From NCBI GenBank assembly GCA_002345145.1, contig DDVC01000072.1:1-39692 (forward strand): a stretch of DNA of 39,692 bases, in the 5' to 3' direction. Of this stretch, positions 1-8,587 are shown piece after piece. How positions within the stretch are numbered: the stretch's first letter is position 1; each line of letters opens with the position of its first letter. A program made the position numbers and the translations under genes. The notes below the pieces were generated by a model. The model had not been told where the DNA came from. It worked only from the letters and a program-made list of their open reading frames with translations, and did not search any database. Origin of the DNA: Bacteroidetes bacterium UBA2322 (GTDB lineage: Bacteria > Bacteroidota > Bacteroidia > Chitinophagales > UBA2359).

Positions 1-399
1 TGTGATAGGGCGTTCAACATCGGGTACTATTGATAGGCTTCCTTTTTGGTACTTAACATAACGCTATGCAGGTATCAACTGCCGGTAGCCCGATATTGGG
101 TTAATTATTCAAAACGCCAATGGGGGTGCGGAAAGTGGGAGGTAAAATTATAGCCTATGGTGTAATAATCTTTGCCACTGTTTAATACCCATATCATTAC
201 CCGATTTTCTGCCCGGCTTGTACATAGCCAATTTTCAATATGGCAATCAAGTATTTAGAACCAAACTCACCATTCAGCAGTAAAAAATAACCCCACTTGA
301 TTTGCAATGCCAAAGATTTGTTCGCTTATCTCTTGCTGTTTTTGGTATAGGCGGTAAGATAGGCGCATACTGCCGCCAAGTGCTGGGTTGCAAGTTGGT
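1..399. other. Gene-poor stretch downstream of the type IIG gene
   Basis: No convincing gene is seen on either strand. On the minus strand a 49-codon frame without stops (105-254) ends in TAA and reads like protein (near its end HPHWRFE), so it may be the tail of a decayed gene, but it has no start. Bases 306-399 belong to a repeat shared with 5390-5480 (described separately). No terminator hairpin for the restriction-modification gene was recognised. Confidence 0.4.
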
Positions 400-526
400 T
401 TATGTTGTTTCAATTATTTTAATTTCTTCGTCGGTCAGGTCGTAAAGTTGGTAAACCAATTGGTCTATTTGAGCTTCTAAATCGGCGGTGTCGGCAGATG
501 GGTTTTGTTGTTTTTGGGAGAGTATT
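306..526 (+). repeat. Repeat A, copy 1 (3' end of the type IIG gene and flank)
   Basis: Counterpart of 5390-5606. The similarity covers the last 40 codons of the restriction-modification gene and continues through its stop codon to 306, so downstream sequence travelled with the gene. Beyond 306 the two loci differ completely. Confidence 0.85.
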
Positions 527-3500
527 AGCTTTACTATACGCACAATTTGCTCTTGACTTTCAAGCGGAGGAATAGCAATTGGAATTTTTTTAAGGTAAGG
601 AATATCAAATCTGATATAGCCACCAGATAAGTGCGTATTTTCAAAGTAGTTGATGTACCAAAAATTTACCAACTTGGCGTTTAAAATTGCTAACACATAG
701 TAAGTTTGTATGGCATTGTCAATATCAAATAATACGGTGGATTTTCCAACAAAAAACTGAGCGTTATCTAATGCCGCTTGCAGTTGCAAGGTCATTCGGG
801 CAATTACAATTTTTTCGGGAAGATTAAACCTTGAAACAGCATTGCTTGAAAAAATATCGGTAGGAATAAACTCCTCTTTCCAATCAATGCAATATCTTTT
901 AATGTCTCTTGTTTGAATTATGGGTTTAAAAAAATACTGCATTTCATCGGGTAGATTGTTAAATTCGCGCTGCTTAATCTTTTTGTTGCCGTAACCGCTT
1001 TGTGAAGTTCCCCAAATCATTTGGCACAATTCACCTAATTTTTTTTTGTTGGTTTCAATTTTATTGATAATGACTTGATTTACATTAGCAATAATCAAAT
1101 ACTTTCCATTGGCAACTATGTCGTTTTTTCTAACTGTGAGTGTTTCTTTGCCAATATCCGCTACGGTATAGCACTTACTAATCCTTACGGGGTAATTCCC
1201 ATTCTTCTCTTTTTTGAAACTCCATACAACTGTGTATGTTGCTGCTTCATCAAAAATTTTTATATTGGATAGGTCATCAATAAATTGGATGATGGTATTT
1301 TCTACAATAAACTTTCTTATGCCATAACCCGCATCTATTGACAAAAATTGAGCCGGATTTATAAAACAAAAATGCGCACCGTTACGCATAATTTTATATC
1401 CCAACTCAATAAAAAAATGGTATAAGTTAGGACGTGGTGATAGTTCTAATGTTCTGTAGTTTTGCAAAAAATCCGTTTGTAATTTCTCTATGTCTCTATA
1501 ATCAACATACGGCGGATTACCAATCACCACATCAAAACCCACAAAATCGCCATCATCATTCAGCACTTCGGGAAACTCAAAACGCCATTCAAAAGCGTTT
1601 TCAAATATTTTGTTGCTTTTGATTTCTTCAATTTCAGTTTCTAAATTTTTGGCTTCATCAGTTAGTTGCTGTACTTTTTTGTTCCAATCGGCTTTTTCTT
1701 TTTCGCTCAGTTCAAAAAGACTCTGCTGTGTAGTTAGTTTTGTCAATTCTCCGTTCAGGTTGTAGAGTTTTTTCAACTTCGGGTCATTGCGGTTTATTTC
1801 ACTTCTAAATTCCGATTTAATATCAGCAATCAGCCGTTCCATTTCCCGTTTCTGCTCTTTGTTTTCCGCATTTCGGTAAGTGGCTACGGCTATTCGGTAG
1901 CTGTCAATTGTCCACTTGCTTTTTTTGAGGGCTTGTTTCAGGTCGGCATCAATGGCAAAACGGCTCACTAATGAGTTGCCGCATTTAATGTTGATGTCTA
2001 TATTGGGGAGGGTTTGCAATTCCTGTAGAGAGAGGGCATGCCCTGTATCTACGGTGTAATAGGCATTTTTTAACAGCTCTATCCATAACCGCAACCGGCA
2101 AATTTTTACCGAATTGGGGTTTATGTCCACCCCAAAAAGGCAGTTTTCAATGATGGTTTGCTTTTCGTGAAAAAGGGTTTCTTGTATGCGCCGGCTCTCT
2201 TTGTTGTTTGGGTTGTATTCAAACAAATCGCCATCTTCGTCAGTTACAATCAGTTCATCATTAACCACTTCCACGTGATACTCTTTTAGGCGTTTTCCGT
2301 TGCGGTCTTGCAGAATTTTTAAGTCGTTTTTAACGGCTATCATTTCATTGAGCGCCGATACCAAAAAATGCCCTGAACCCACAGCAGGGTCGCAAATTTT
2401 GAGGCTGTTTACTATTTGGTTGGCTTCATGGCGGTTGTCTATTTTGTCGTAAAGTTCTTCTATGCTTGTGCAGTTCCATTGTTTGGTTTCGTTGAATTTT
2501 TGCACAACAGCTTTGCGAATGGTTTCGCGGCACATGTACATGGTGATGAAACCGGGGGTAAAAAACGAACCGTCCTTATAACCATTTATCTTCTCAAAAA
2601 TCAATCCGAGTACAGCGGCATTGATGAGCGTTTTGTTGTCTTCCTGAATTGCTTCTCCACCTTCGGCTCCAAAGTCATAAGCATCTAAAAACTCAAACAA
2701 GTATTGAAGCGTAGCAATATTGCCTGTTCGCTTTTTACCTTGCCGGTCTTTTAGTACGGTTTGCGAAAATATCGGGATGGTTTTATCGCCTTTAAGGTTG
2801 CTGATAAACAATGCTACATGTTCAAGGTCTGTTGGCTCAAAAAGCGATGAATTGAGATAAGGAACTTTCCCGAAAATCTTTTGTACATCTTCGTTTCTGT
2901 CTTCGTGCTTGCGAGCCAATACCTGAAAAAACAAGCTGTTCAGGTCATCATAGTTTTTGATTTTGTCAAGATTGAGAAACGAATACGATTTGTTGCCTTT
3001 GTGATAGGTAATGAGTTGGGCTTCTAACAGCTTCAAAAACAAAATGCGGTTTATCCAGGTGATACTCAGTTCAAGGGCAACAGTAAAAAGTCGTTCTTGC
3101 TGGGTGTTACCAAATTGGTTGGGTTTGTCCAATCGGGTTATTTTATCCAAACTATCTAACTGGATGATGGCATCTTCAAGGATTGTACCTGTGTGCCGTT
3201 CACCTGCTTTGTTTCGCTCAATGAGTTTTTTGCTTCCTTCCTTGGTTTCGGTTAAACCGATAATGTGCAACAACTCGGTGTAAAATCGTTTGTCGAGGCT
3301 GTTGCTATCGTTGGTAAACGGAAGTTTTAAGAGATGCTCGGGCGACAATAATTTGAATAAAGCAATCAGCGCATTATCATCTGCTTTATTGGCATTGCGA
3401 AGCGGTTTTTGGTAATCCTGAAAATTGAAGTAGGTAAATTCAATTTCCGAAGTAATGCTGTTAATAAACGGCTCGGCTATTTGTTTGTAGAAAAAATCGG

Positions 3501-4035
3501 TTTTGGTATCTGCCAGCCGTCCGCTTTCAAAGTCGGTAAATTGTTTTACCAAGTTTTTGTTTTGGGCAAAAAGTCTGTCGAACAGGGTAGCATCAAAAAT
3601 GAACCACTCATGAATGTTGGTTGCCACCAAATGTTTTATCTCCAAGTTTTTGTGTGTAATTCTCTCCCGCAGGTAATACAACACCAATTCCTGAAATGCT
3701 TTTGTGTTCAGTTTTTGGGTGGTTATCATTTCGGCTTTGTTGGTTGGCTTTTTTGCTTCAATGATTACCCCAACTGTGGTGGTTGCATTTTGTCCGTTAT
3801 GAATTACCAAGTCGTTTCGCCCTTTGGTATTGATAAAATGGGTGGGGTCGTAATAGGTTTTTTTGAGAAAATCTGAAACCAAGTTTTTGTGAAACTCTTC
3901 GCTTTCGGTGTCGTTTGTTCTGTTGAGTAAGGTAATAAGATTGGTTTTGAAACTTTCAATTTCAGCCCTGTTGGGTTTTACTTTTAAGAAGGCTTTATTG
4001 AGCGCCTTTCTTGGTTTTAATACATTTAGTATCAT
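400..4035 (-). CDS. Type IIG restriction-modification enzyme, Eco57I-class (nuclease-methylase-specificity fusion)
   Basis: Predicted single-chain enzyme that both methylates adenine and cuts DNA near its recognition site. Counting from the ATG at 4035 (1211 aa), the N-terminal PD-(D/E)xK nuclease shows D75 followed by E93-A-K95. SAM-binding motif I is DPAVGSG from D549, and the catalytic NPPY motif is at 840-843, the gamma-class order of adenine methylases. A TaqI-like specificity region fills roughly the last 300 residues, and the end is a charged helical tail. A frame two codons longer begins with TTG; the ATG is preferred. The length is normal for the family and no lesion is seen. The gene stands alone, with a toxin-antitoxin cassette upstream. 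A degenerate copy of its last 40 codons lies at 5480-5606, so a related gene once sat next to it. Family assignment is firm; recognition sequence and activity are unknown. Confidence 0.92.
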   Translation of the reverse strand: MILNVLKPRKALNKAFLKVKPNRAEIESFKTNLITLLNRTNDTESEEFHKNLVSDFLKKTYYDPTHFINTKGRNDLVIHNGQNATTTVGVIIEAKKPTNKAEMITTQKLNTKAFQELVLYYLRERITHKNLEIKHLVATNIHEWFIFDATLFDRLFAQNKNLVKQFTDFESGRLADTKTDFFYKQIAEPFINSITSEIEFTYFNFQDYQKPLRNANKADDNALIALFKLLSPEHLLKLPFTNDSNSLDKRFYTELLHIIGLTETKEGSKKLIERNKAGERHTGTILEDAIIQLDSLDKITRLDKPNQFGNTQQERLFTVALELSITWINRILFLKLLEAQLITYHKGNKSYSFLNLDKIKNYDDLNSLFFQVLARKHEDRNEDVQKIFGKVPYLNSSLFEPTDLEHVALFISNLKGDKTIPIFSQTVLKDRQGKKRTGNIATLQYLFEFLDAYDFGAEGGEAIQEDNKTLINAAVLGLIFEKINGYKDGSFFTPGFITMYMCRETIRKAVVQKFNETKQWNCTSIEELYDKIDNRHEANQIVNSLKICDPAVGSGHFLVSALNEMIAVKNDLKILQDRNGKRLKEYHVEVVNDELIVTDEDGDLFEYNPNNKESRRIQETLFHEKQTIIENCLFGVDINPNSVKICRLRLWIELLKNAYYTVDTGHALSLQELQTLPNIDINIKCGNSLVSRFAIDADLKQALKKSKWTIDSYRIAVATYRNAENKEQKREMERLIADIKSEFRSEINRNDPKLKKLYNLNGELTKLTTQQSLFELSEKEKADWNKKVQQLTDEAKNLETEIEEIKSNKIFENAFEWRFEFPEVLNDDGDFVGFDVVIGNPPYVDYRDIEKLQTDFLQNYRTLELSPRPNLYHFFIELGYKIMRNGAHFCFINPAQFLSIDAGYGIRKFIVENTIIQFIDDLSNIKIFDEAATYTVVWSFKKEKNGNYPVRISKCYTVADIGKETLTVRKNDIVANGKYLIIANVNQVIINKIETNKKKLGELCQMIWGTSQSGYGNKKIKQREFNNLPDEMQYFFKPIIQTRDIKRYCIDWKEEFIPTDIFSSNAVSRFNLPEKIVIARMTLQLQAALDNAQFFVGKSTVLFDIDNAIQTYYVLAILNAKLVNFWYINYFENTHLSGGYIRFDIPYLKKIPIAIPPLESQEQIVRIVKLILSQKQQNPSADTADLEAQIDQLVYQLYDLTDEEIKIIETT

Positions 4036-4485
4036 ATGCAAATTATATTTCTTGTTTCAGTTGGTTAAGATAGGTTTTTCAGCCGGAAAGTTTTTTGTGG
4101 GTTGGCACTTTGGAAAACCGGTAATTTCAGTGTTTTTGGTTGGTACAAACCTTGGTGCTGCTATCGGGTGTATTTTGTTTTTTTAAGGGCTGTTACACCG
4201 CCAACAGTATTTTGCTTCCCATTCGGGCTTTACAAGGCATAAAAATAGGTTGTTTTTTCAAAACTTTGCCCTGCCAAGGCGTTATTTGGGGTTCATTTTT
4301 AGTCTTTTTCCGATGAGTGGGCGTGGTGGCAGGAGTGTTTCTATTGATGCCGAAGAAGTGCCGAATAGTGGGGGGTGGAGTTTTTGGGTGGCATGGCGTT
4401 TTCTGAGGGTTTGCATTCGGGTGGACTTACATGCACTACACTCTCAACCTGCACCCGATGTACACGAAAAGTATCATCAAAGAGA
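4036..4485. other. Intergenic region upstream of the type IIG gene
   Basis: Contains the first copy of a 190-bp direct repeat (4110-4300) and no gene. A plus-strand open frame here (4250-4489) has no protein-like character and matches an equally poor frame in the second repeat copy, so it is treated as chance. No clear TAnnTTTG promoter was found for the restriction-modification gene. Confidence 0.5.
4110..4300 (+). repeat. Direct repeat B, copy 1
   Basis: About 190 bp that realigns with 5169-5360 in the same orientation. The copies differ by scattered substitutions and small gaps, with an uninterrupted identical block of about 39 bases (near 4225-4263 and 5285-5323). The two copies bracket the antitoxin/PIN cassette. 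No terminal inverted repeats or transposase are visible, so this looks like a duplicated intergenic segment rather than an insertion sequence. Confidence 0.8.
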
Positions 4486-4665
4486 TTAACCTTTTTGTTT
4501 TTTCTGCCGCAACTTAAAGTCGTCCATTGCTCGTTTTAAATAATCAAAATACTTTTGCTTGTCTTGTAAAAATTGTTCTGTCAATTCGCTACGAACTTGT
4601 CGCATGAAATCAACTGCATGAAAATCGGTTGGTATGCTTTTATCGTTATTATTCTTGTTCTCCAT
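4486..4665 (-). CDS. Small antitoxin-like protein partnered with the PIN toxin
   Basis: A 59-residue gene beginning MENKNNNDKSI and ending in a lysine-rich tail. It has an unusually good Shine-Dalgarno sequence for this window (AAGGAGGT a few bases before the ATG). Its start lies inside the last codons of the upstream PIN gene, a 17-base overlap, so the two would be translationally coupled with toxin first and antitoxin second. The middle (DFHAVDFMRQVR) and the following charged helix resemble the short proteins that accompany PIN toxins in Bacteroidota. Its presumed role is to bind and neutralise the PIN ribonuclease. The partner toxin is disrupted, so this may be an orphan antitoxin. Function is inferred mainly from position and the motif. 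Confidence 0.75.
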   Translation of the reverse strand: MENKNNNDKSIPTDFHAVDFMRQVRSELTEQFLQDKQKYFDYLKRAMDDFKLRQKKQKG

Positions 4666-5089
4666 ACGTTACCTCCTTTGGTGTTCTAATGTCAATGGTT
4701 GAATAGCCATATTTTAGGTTTATTGAGTTGTACTGTCTGATGCGAAAAAAGTTTACCATGTGCTTGAAATTCCAACTGACTAAACTGTCAACTTTAAGTG
4801 CGCTTGAAATAGCAATGTGCTGTGCATCTGAATAGAACTTTGGTGTCAATACGCCTTATTGAACATACTTATCCGCAAGTTCAAGTTGTTCAAAATCAGG
4901 TGGAATTGTAGTTGGTAATTCTCTGATAATTTCCGGCGCCTTTTCAAGTTCACCAATCGTTATATCGGATAAAATAAGCGTGAACCTACCTTGTCGGGCT
5001 TGCTCGAAAAAAGGTATTGTCCACTCGGAAAACTCCTTGTCAACAATTCCTCCCCAGACTGATGTGTCAACAAAAATTTCATTGGTCAA
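4649..5089 (-). pseudogene. PIN-domain (VapC-like) toxin, interrupted
   Basis: Two open segments in one frame make a complete PIN ribonuclease fold separated by a TAA at 4856-4858. Acidic residues expected of the active site are present on both sides: D8 in VDTSVWGG, E47, D88 in YSDAQHIA and D101, followed by VSWNF. Without the stop the product would be about 145 aa, normal for the family. The 5' end is also suspicious. In frame there is only a TTG start, whereas an ATG at 5082 is out of frame by one base; one extra A in the run after it would give the classic start MKIFVDTSVWGG. Two independent lesions would mean a real pseudogene, although a sequencing error cannot be excluded. The TAA is not near any recognised recoding signal. 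The 3' end overlaps the antitoxin start. Confidence 0.8.
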
Positions 5090-5168
5090 AGTTAGTGAAA
5101 AAAGTTAGAGATTTCCGCTTTGGGTTGATGTTAGTACTGTCGCCATACATGATGTACAACGTCAGACC

Positions 5169-5360
5169 TTGAAAAAACCGGTAATTTCGTTATTTTGGGT
5201 TGGTACAAACGTTAATGCGGCTATCGGGTGTATTTAGTTTTTTTAAGGGTTATTGCTCCACAAACAGTAGTTTAGTACCTGTTTGGGCTTTACAAGGCAT
5301 AAAAATAGGTTGTTTTTTCAAAATTTTGCCCTGCCAAGGTATTATTTGAGGTTCATTTTA
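5169..5360 (+). repeat. Direct repeat B, copy 2
   Basis: Second copy of the segment at 4110-4300, same orientation, about 1.06 kb further on. It ends about 30 bases before repeat A copy 2. Recombination between the B copies would delete the whole PIN/antitoxin cassette in one step. Confidence 0.8.
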
Positions 5361-5389
5361 GGAATTTCTCAGTTAGGTGGGTTTTGGTG

Positions 5390-5606
5390 CCAAAGATTTG
5401 TTCGCTTATCTCTTGCTGTTTTTGGTGTAGGCGGTAAGATAGACGCACGCTGCCGCCAAGTGTTGGGTTACGAGTTGGTTTATGCTGTTTCAATTAGCTT
5501 AATTTCTTCGTCGGTCAGGTTATAAAGTTGGTAAACCAATGGGTCTATTTGGTTTTCTAAGTCGGTGGTGTCGGCAGAGGGGTTTTGTTGTTTTTGGGAG
5601 AGTACC
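5390..5606 (+). repeat. Repeat A, copy 2 (matches 306-526)
   Basis: About 217 bp aligning with 306-526 in the same orientation with only scattered substitutions. In copy 1 this sequence is the 3' end of the type IIG gene plus about 95 bases of downstream sequence. Similarity stops abruptly at 5606, inside what was coding sequence, so the rest of the second gene has been removed. Confidence 0.85.
5480..5606 (-). pseudogene. C-terminal remnant of a second type IIG restriction-modification gene
   Basis: Read on the minus strand, the last 40 codons of a type IIG enzyme are intact: the segment starts LSQKQQNPSADTTDLE, ends TDEEIKLIETA and stops at 5480-5482. It differs from the complete enzyme's C-terminus at only about six residues (for example A/T, A/N, Q/P, D/N). 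No start and no further homologous sequence lie upstream. It is the leftover of a deletion or of a gene exchange between paralogous restriction genes. Confidence 0.8.
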
Positions 5607-5808
5607 GGCAACCAACTTTAAATCAAACTAAAACTGCACTATTTTGAAATCAGTGGGTTAAACTCAACGCACTTTCTGTAAACTTATTTTAGGTGAGGAT
5701 ATACCCTGTAACAATGTTAAAACCAAAATCCCAAATTTGTGTTGTATTAAACAGAAACAAGTTAAGCGCAAAAACACCATACCATGACCCCCTAAAACCC
5801 CACAACCT

Positions 5809-7059
5809 ATGAAATACCTACTCTTTGTTCTGATGATGTGGAGCGTTTTACCAACGCATACCCAAGCTCAAAGTTACATGGGTGGACAAAGCGCTCGCAC
5901 AAGAGCCATGAATTTAGTGGCAGACGGCGATAACCGCCTTAAACTTGCCGACCTAAGAGGAGCTATTTTTTCTTATACCAACGCCATACAAATAGACCCA
6001 TCTTATGCCGATGCCTACATGAAACGTGCCATTGCCTATACCCGTATGCGCCAAGATACCGAAGCTATGGCAGACTATAACTATGCCATTCAGCTTAATC
6101 CGCACTTGCATTACCTTTACGATGAGCGAGCTAAATTAAAAATGCTCCTTTTTGACTATGTGGGCGCTATTACCGATATAGACCGTTCACTTCAGCTAAA
6201 TCCACAAAATCTTTCTCTTGCCGACCAAAAGGCAGAAGCTAAAGCCGCTATGGAAGATTACCAGGGCGCTATCCAAGAATACACAACCCTCATTACTGCC
6301 AATTCCGACGACACCATTAGCCTTTTAAACAGAGCTTTACTTTACCTCCAAACCAATGAATTAAATGCCGCTTTTGCCGATATAGAACGGGCGCTGGCAG
6401 TAAACCCCCAAATGGCAATGGCATACAATGTAAAAGGAATTGCCCTGCTCAAACAAACCGAATACCAAAAAGCAATAGCTGCTTTCACCACTGCCCTTAT
6501 CCTTGAACCCGATATGTCTATTGCCTACTTTAACCGTGGCACTGCCTACAAACTTGATGGCAATACTACCCTTGCCGAGCTTGATTTTACTAAATCCCTT
6601 GCCGTAAACAATAATTTGCCCCACGCTTATTTTAACCGCGCCGTACTGCGCAAAAGCTTAGGCGATTATGAAGGTGCTATTGAAGACTACAACAAAGTAC
6701 TGGAACTAAACGCCGGTTTTGCTGATGATGCTCTTTTTAACCGAGGCATTACCAAAAAAATGCAGGGCGATTACAACGGCGCTTTGGCTGATGCCAATGC
6801 GTGGATAGCTCAAAATCCCGATAATCCCGAAGGTTACAAAATAAGAGGTAATGTACAATTGCTTTTTGGCAGTTATAAAAAAGCCGTAGAAGACTATAAC
6901 TATGCCATTAGGCTTGCACCCGATGCCCAAAGTTACTATAACCGAGGCATAGCCAAAATTATGAGTTATAGGCTGCAAGAAGGCTGCGAAGACCTCCAGC
7001 GCAGCATAGACTTAGGTGCAAAAGATGCTACAGAAAAACACACCTTTTTCTGCCGGTAA
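5809..7059 (+). CDS. Secreted tetratricopeptide-repeat protein
   Basis: A 416-residue protein with a signal peptide (MKYLLFVLMMWSVLP, cleavage near TQAQS) followed by about ten 34-residue TPR units covering nearly the whole chain. The repeats show the usual pattern of small and aromatic positions (for example AYFNRGTAYKLDGN and DYEGAIEDYNKVLEL). TPR arrays are protein-binding scaffolds; here it would act in the periplasm or at the outer membrane. No enzymatic domain is visible and the partner is unknown. The C-terminus has the GCEDLQRSIDLGA signature common to Bacteroidota TPR proteins, then CR. The gene stands alone and is followed within 12 bases by a repeat element. Confidence 0.88.
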   Translation: MKYLLFVLMMWSVLPTHTQAQSYMGGQSARTRAMNLVADGDNRLKLADLRGAIFSYTNAIQIDPSYADAYMKRAIAYTRMRQDTEAMADYNYAIQLNPHLHYLYDERAKLKMLLFDYVGAITDIDRSLQLNPQNLSLADQKAEAKAAMEDYQGAIQEYTTLITANSDDTISLLNRALLYLQTNELNAAFADIERALAVNPQMAMAYNVKGIALLKQTEYQKAIAAFTTALILEPDMSIAYFNRGTAYKLDGNTTLAELDFTKSLAVNNNLPHAYFNRAVLRKSLGDYEGAIEDYNKVLELNAGFADDALFNRGITKKMQGDYNGALADANAWIAQNPDNPEGYKIRGNVQLLFGSYKKAVEDYNYAIRLAPDAQSYYNRGIAKIMSYRLQEGCEDLQRSIDLGAKDATEKHTFFCR

Positions 7060-7406
7060 CCACTCAGAACGGGTGCAGCCCCGGTTTTATGTGGAAATTG
7101 ACATATCCTCACCTGTTTTCAGCAAAAAAAGCATACAGATAAAGCGGATTAAACGGGTAAACGCGAGTAAAAGGTACGGTTGGTGGGTAGTTTTGGTAGT
7201 GAGTACTAACTAAGCCCATTCGTAATTCGAAATCCCGAAATCAAGACAATCCGCAATCATTTACCCAACTTGAGCCTTTATTTTCAAAAATCTGTGCAAA
7301 TCAGCCGCATCAGTGTTATCCGTGTGCTAATTGCTGCCGGTTTTGCACACATATCGGTAGCACAGACTTTTGCGTGTTAATTTACATCAAACTCGGGTTA
7401 CACCCT
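7060..7406. other. Convergent gap filled by a repeat element
   Basis: The gap between the TPR gene and the DUF3667 gene is almost entirely occupied by copy 1 of the 330-bp inverted-repeat element described separately. No other signal was recognised. Confidence 0.7.
7071..7405 (-). mobile_element. MITE-like element, copy 1
   Basis: About 335 bp without coding capacity. Its ends are imperfect inverted repeats of roughly 27 bases: one begins GGGTGCAGCCCCGGTTTTAT, the other, read inwards from 7405, begins GGGTGTAACCCGAGTTTGAT. The whole unit aligns as a reverse complement with 23494-23825. The outer 23-24 bases on each side are identical between copies (7110-7132 region and 7381-7403) and the middle is more diverged. 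Compared with copy 2 it carries an extra G/T-rich stretch near 7187-7214. No exact target duplication could be seen. It abuts the stop codons of both neighbouring genes. Confidence 0.6.
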
Positions 7407-8411
7407 TTAGAACAACAAAAACGACACCACTAAGGTAAACAGCAGGTAAACACTAATAAATAAGGGGTAGCCAAACAGCATAAAGATAAGCTGTTTTAAC
7501 CCTGTTTTTAACCAACTCTGTTCATACATCTTTTTCATAGCCAACAGCAGGTAAATGGTAATTACAAAAACCAAATAACTTAACCATTGACCGTTAAAGC
7601 CCCATATTAAGATATAAAAAGATAGCATTACATACACAAAAGCATGGTAATGCAGAAAAAAAGTAAGGTGCTCTATGAAATATCGTTTTCGCCTTATATA
7701 AAGAAGTTTGTAAAACAACGCCAGCAGCGGCATAAGCAGCAGCATCATTACCGGTATAGCGCCCAAAAAATAATGCACCAAATCTTTGCCCCTTGTTTGG
7801 TATAACTTTACCCCTTGTTTTACCACGGTACTCATTAGCAGGCTCTCTTGTAAAAAAGGATATTCTGCCTTTAAGCTGTCTATAGTTTGTGTTAGCGGAT
7901 ACTTATCGGCAAGGGTTATGGCGCGTTTAAAGTTTATTTTGGCATTTGGAGAAAATACTAAGGCATTAGGTTCTACATCATTTTCCAATAAAATGCTGTC
8001 TTTAAGGTTTAGTAGGGGGCTGCTTGTTGTATCGGCAAATGAAGGCGTTTCCATTTTAAGCACGTCGCTTGTTTTGTCCACAAAAGAAGCTATTTTGGCA
8101 GCAAAAATGGTAAAATACACTAAACTCATAAGCAGGTAAACCCGCAGTGGTAAAATATAACTTACTACTTTTCCGGCGCAGTACTCCCTACTTAAAAAAC
8201 CGGGTTTTACAATCAGGCTAAACAGAGTTTTAGCTATTTTAGAATCAAACGCAACATACTGGTTAATAAAATCCATAATAAATCTACCAAGCGAAACCAA
8301 CTGTTCGCTGTTTTCTTGCCCGCAGCAGGGGCAAAACACATCGGGCTGTTGGGGTACAAACACATACCGGCAGTTTTTACAAACTTTGCTTCTTTGTTTG
8401 GGTGGAGCCAT
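7407..8411 (-). CDS. DUF3667 membrane protein
   Basis: A 334-residue protein of a family found mostly in Bacteroidota; its function is not established. The N-terminus carries a zinc-ribbon-like set of cysteines (C11-x2-C14 and C27-x2-C30, in CPCCGQEN), then the conserved segment around GFLSREYCAGK. Four to five membrane helices follow, near residues 105-125 and clustered in the last 130 residues. The ATG at 8411 is chosen; the frame extends nine codons further only to a TTG. The protein is probably in the inner membrane with the cysteine motif in the cytoplasm. It is monocistronic, convergent with the TPR gene. Confidence 0.85.
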   Translation of the reverse strand: MAPPKQRSKVCKNCRYVFVPQQPDVFCPCCGQENSEQLVSLGRFIMDFINQYVAFDSKIAKTLFSLIVKPGFLSREYCAGKVVSYILPLRVYLLMSLVYFTIFAAKIASFVDKTSDVLKMETPSFADTTSSPLLNLKDSILLENDVEPNALVFSPNAKINFKRAITLADKYPLTQTIDSLKAEYPFLQESLLMSTVVKQGVKLYQTRGKDLVHYFLGAIPVMMLLLMPLLALFYKLLYIRRKRYFIEHLTFFLHYHAFVYVMLSFYILIWGFNGQWLSYLVFVITIYLLLAMKKMYEQSWLKTGLKQLIFMLFGYPLFISVYLLFTLVVSFLLF

Positions 8412-8587
8412 TATCGGGAGGTTTGAATTGAGCAACAAAACTGCAATTTACGGCGTTTTATGTATTTCTTATGCAGTTGCCCCTTCTGCCTATTTTTTTG
8501 TGTATAACACAAGAATAATGCTCGCAAAAACGCACAAAAGGGTTTTTGTTTTCTCAATGTTTGAGAACTTAGTATTGAGTAGTAAAA

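Larger units (their letters stand above)
5090..5808. other. Long intergenic region with decayed restriction-gene sequence
   Basis: Holds direct repeat B copy 2 (5169-5360) and repeat A copy 2 (5390-5606), which includes the tail of a lost restriction-modification gene. The plus-strand open frame at 5283-5525 is antisense to these remnants and is not taken as a gene. From about 5607 to 5808 nothing was recognised. Two or more rearrangements seem to have happened here. Confidence 0.6.

Noticed and set aside
4250..4489. Plus-strand open frame of 79 codons
   Set aside because: It lies within direct repeat B and intergenic sequence, has no recognisable domain, and its counterpart in the other repeat copy diverges as non-coding sequence would.
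5283..5525. Plus-strand open frame of 80 codons
   Set aside because: It is antisense to the restriction-gene remnant and to repeat B. The protein-like signal is on the minus strand.
7071..7405. The repeated units as a CRISPR array
   Set aside because: Only two full copies exist, 16 kb apart and inverted, with no regular repeat-spacer pattern and no cas genes.
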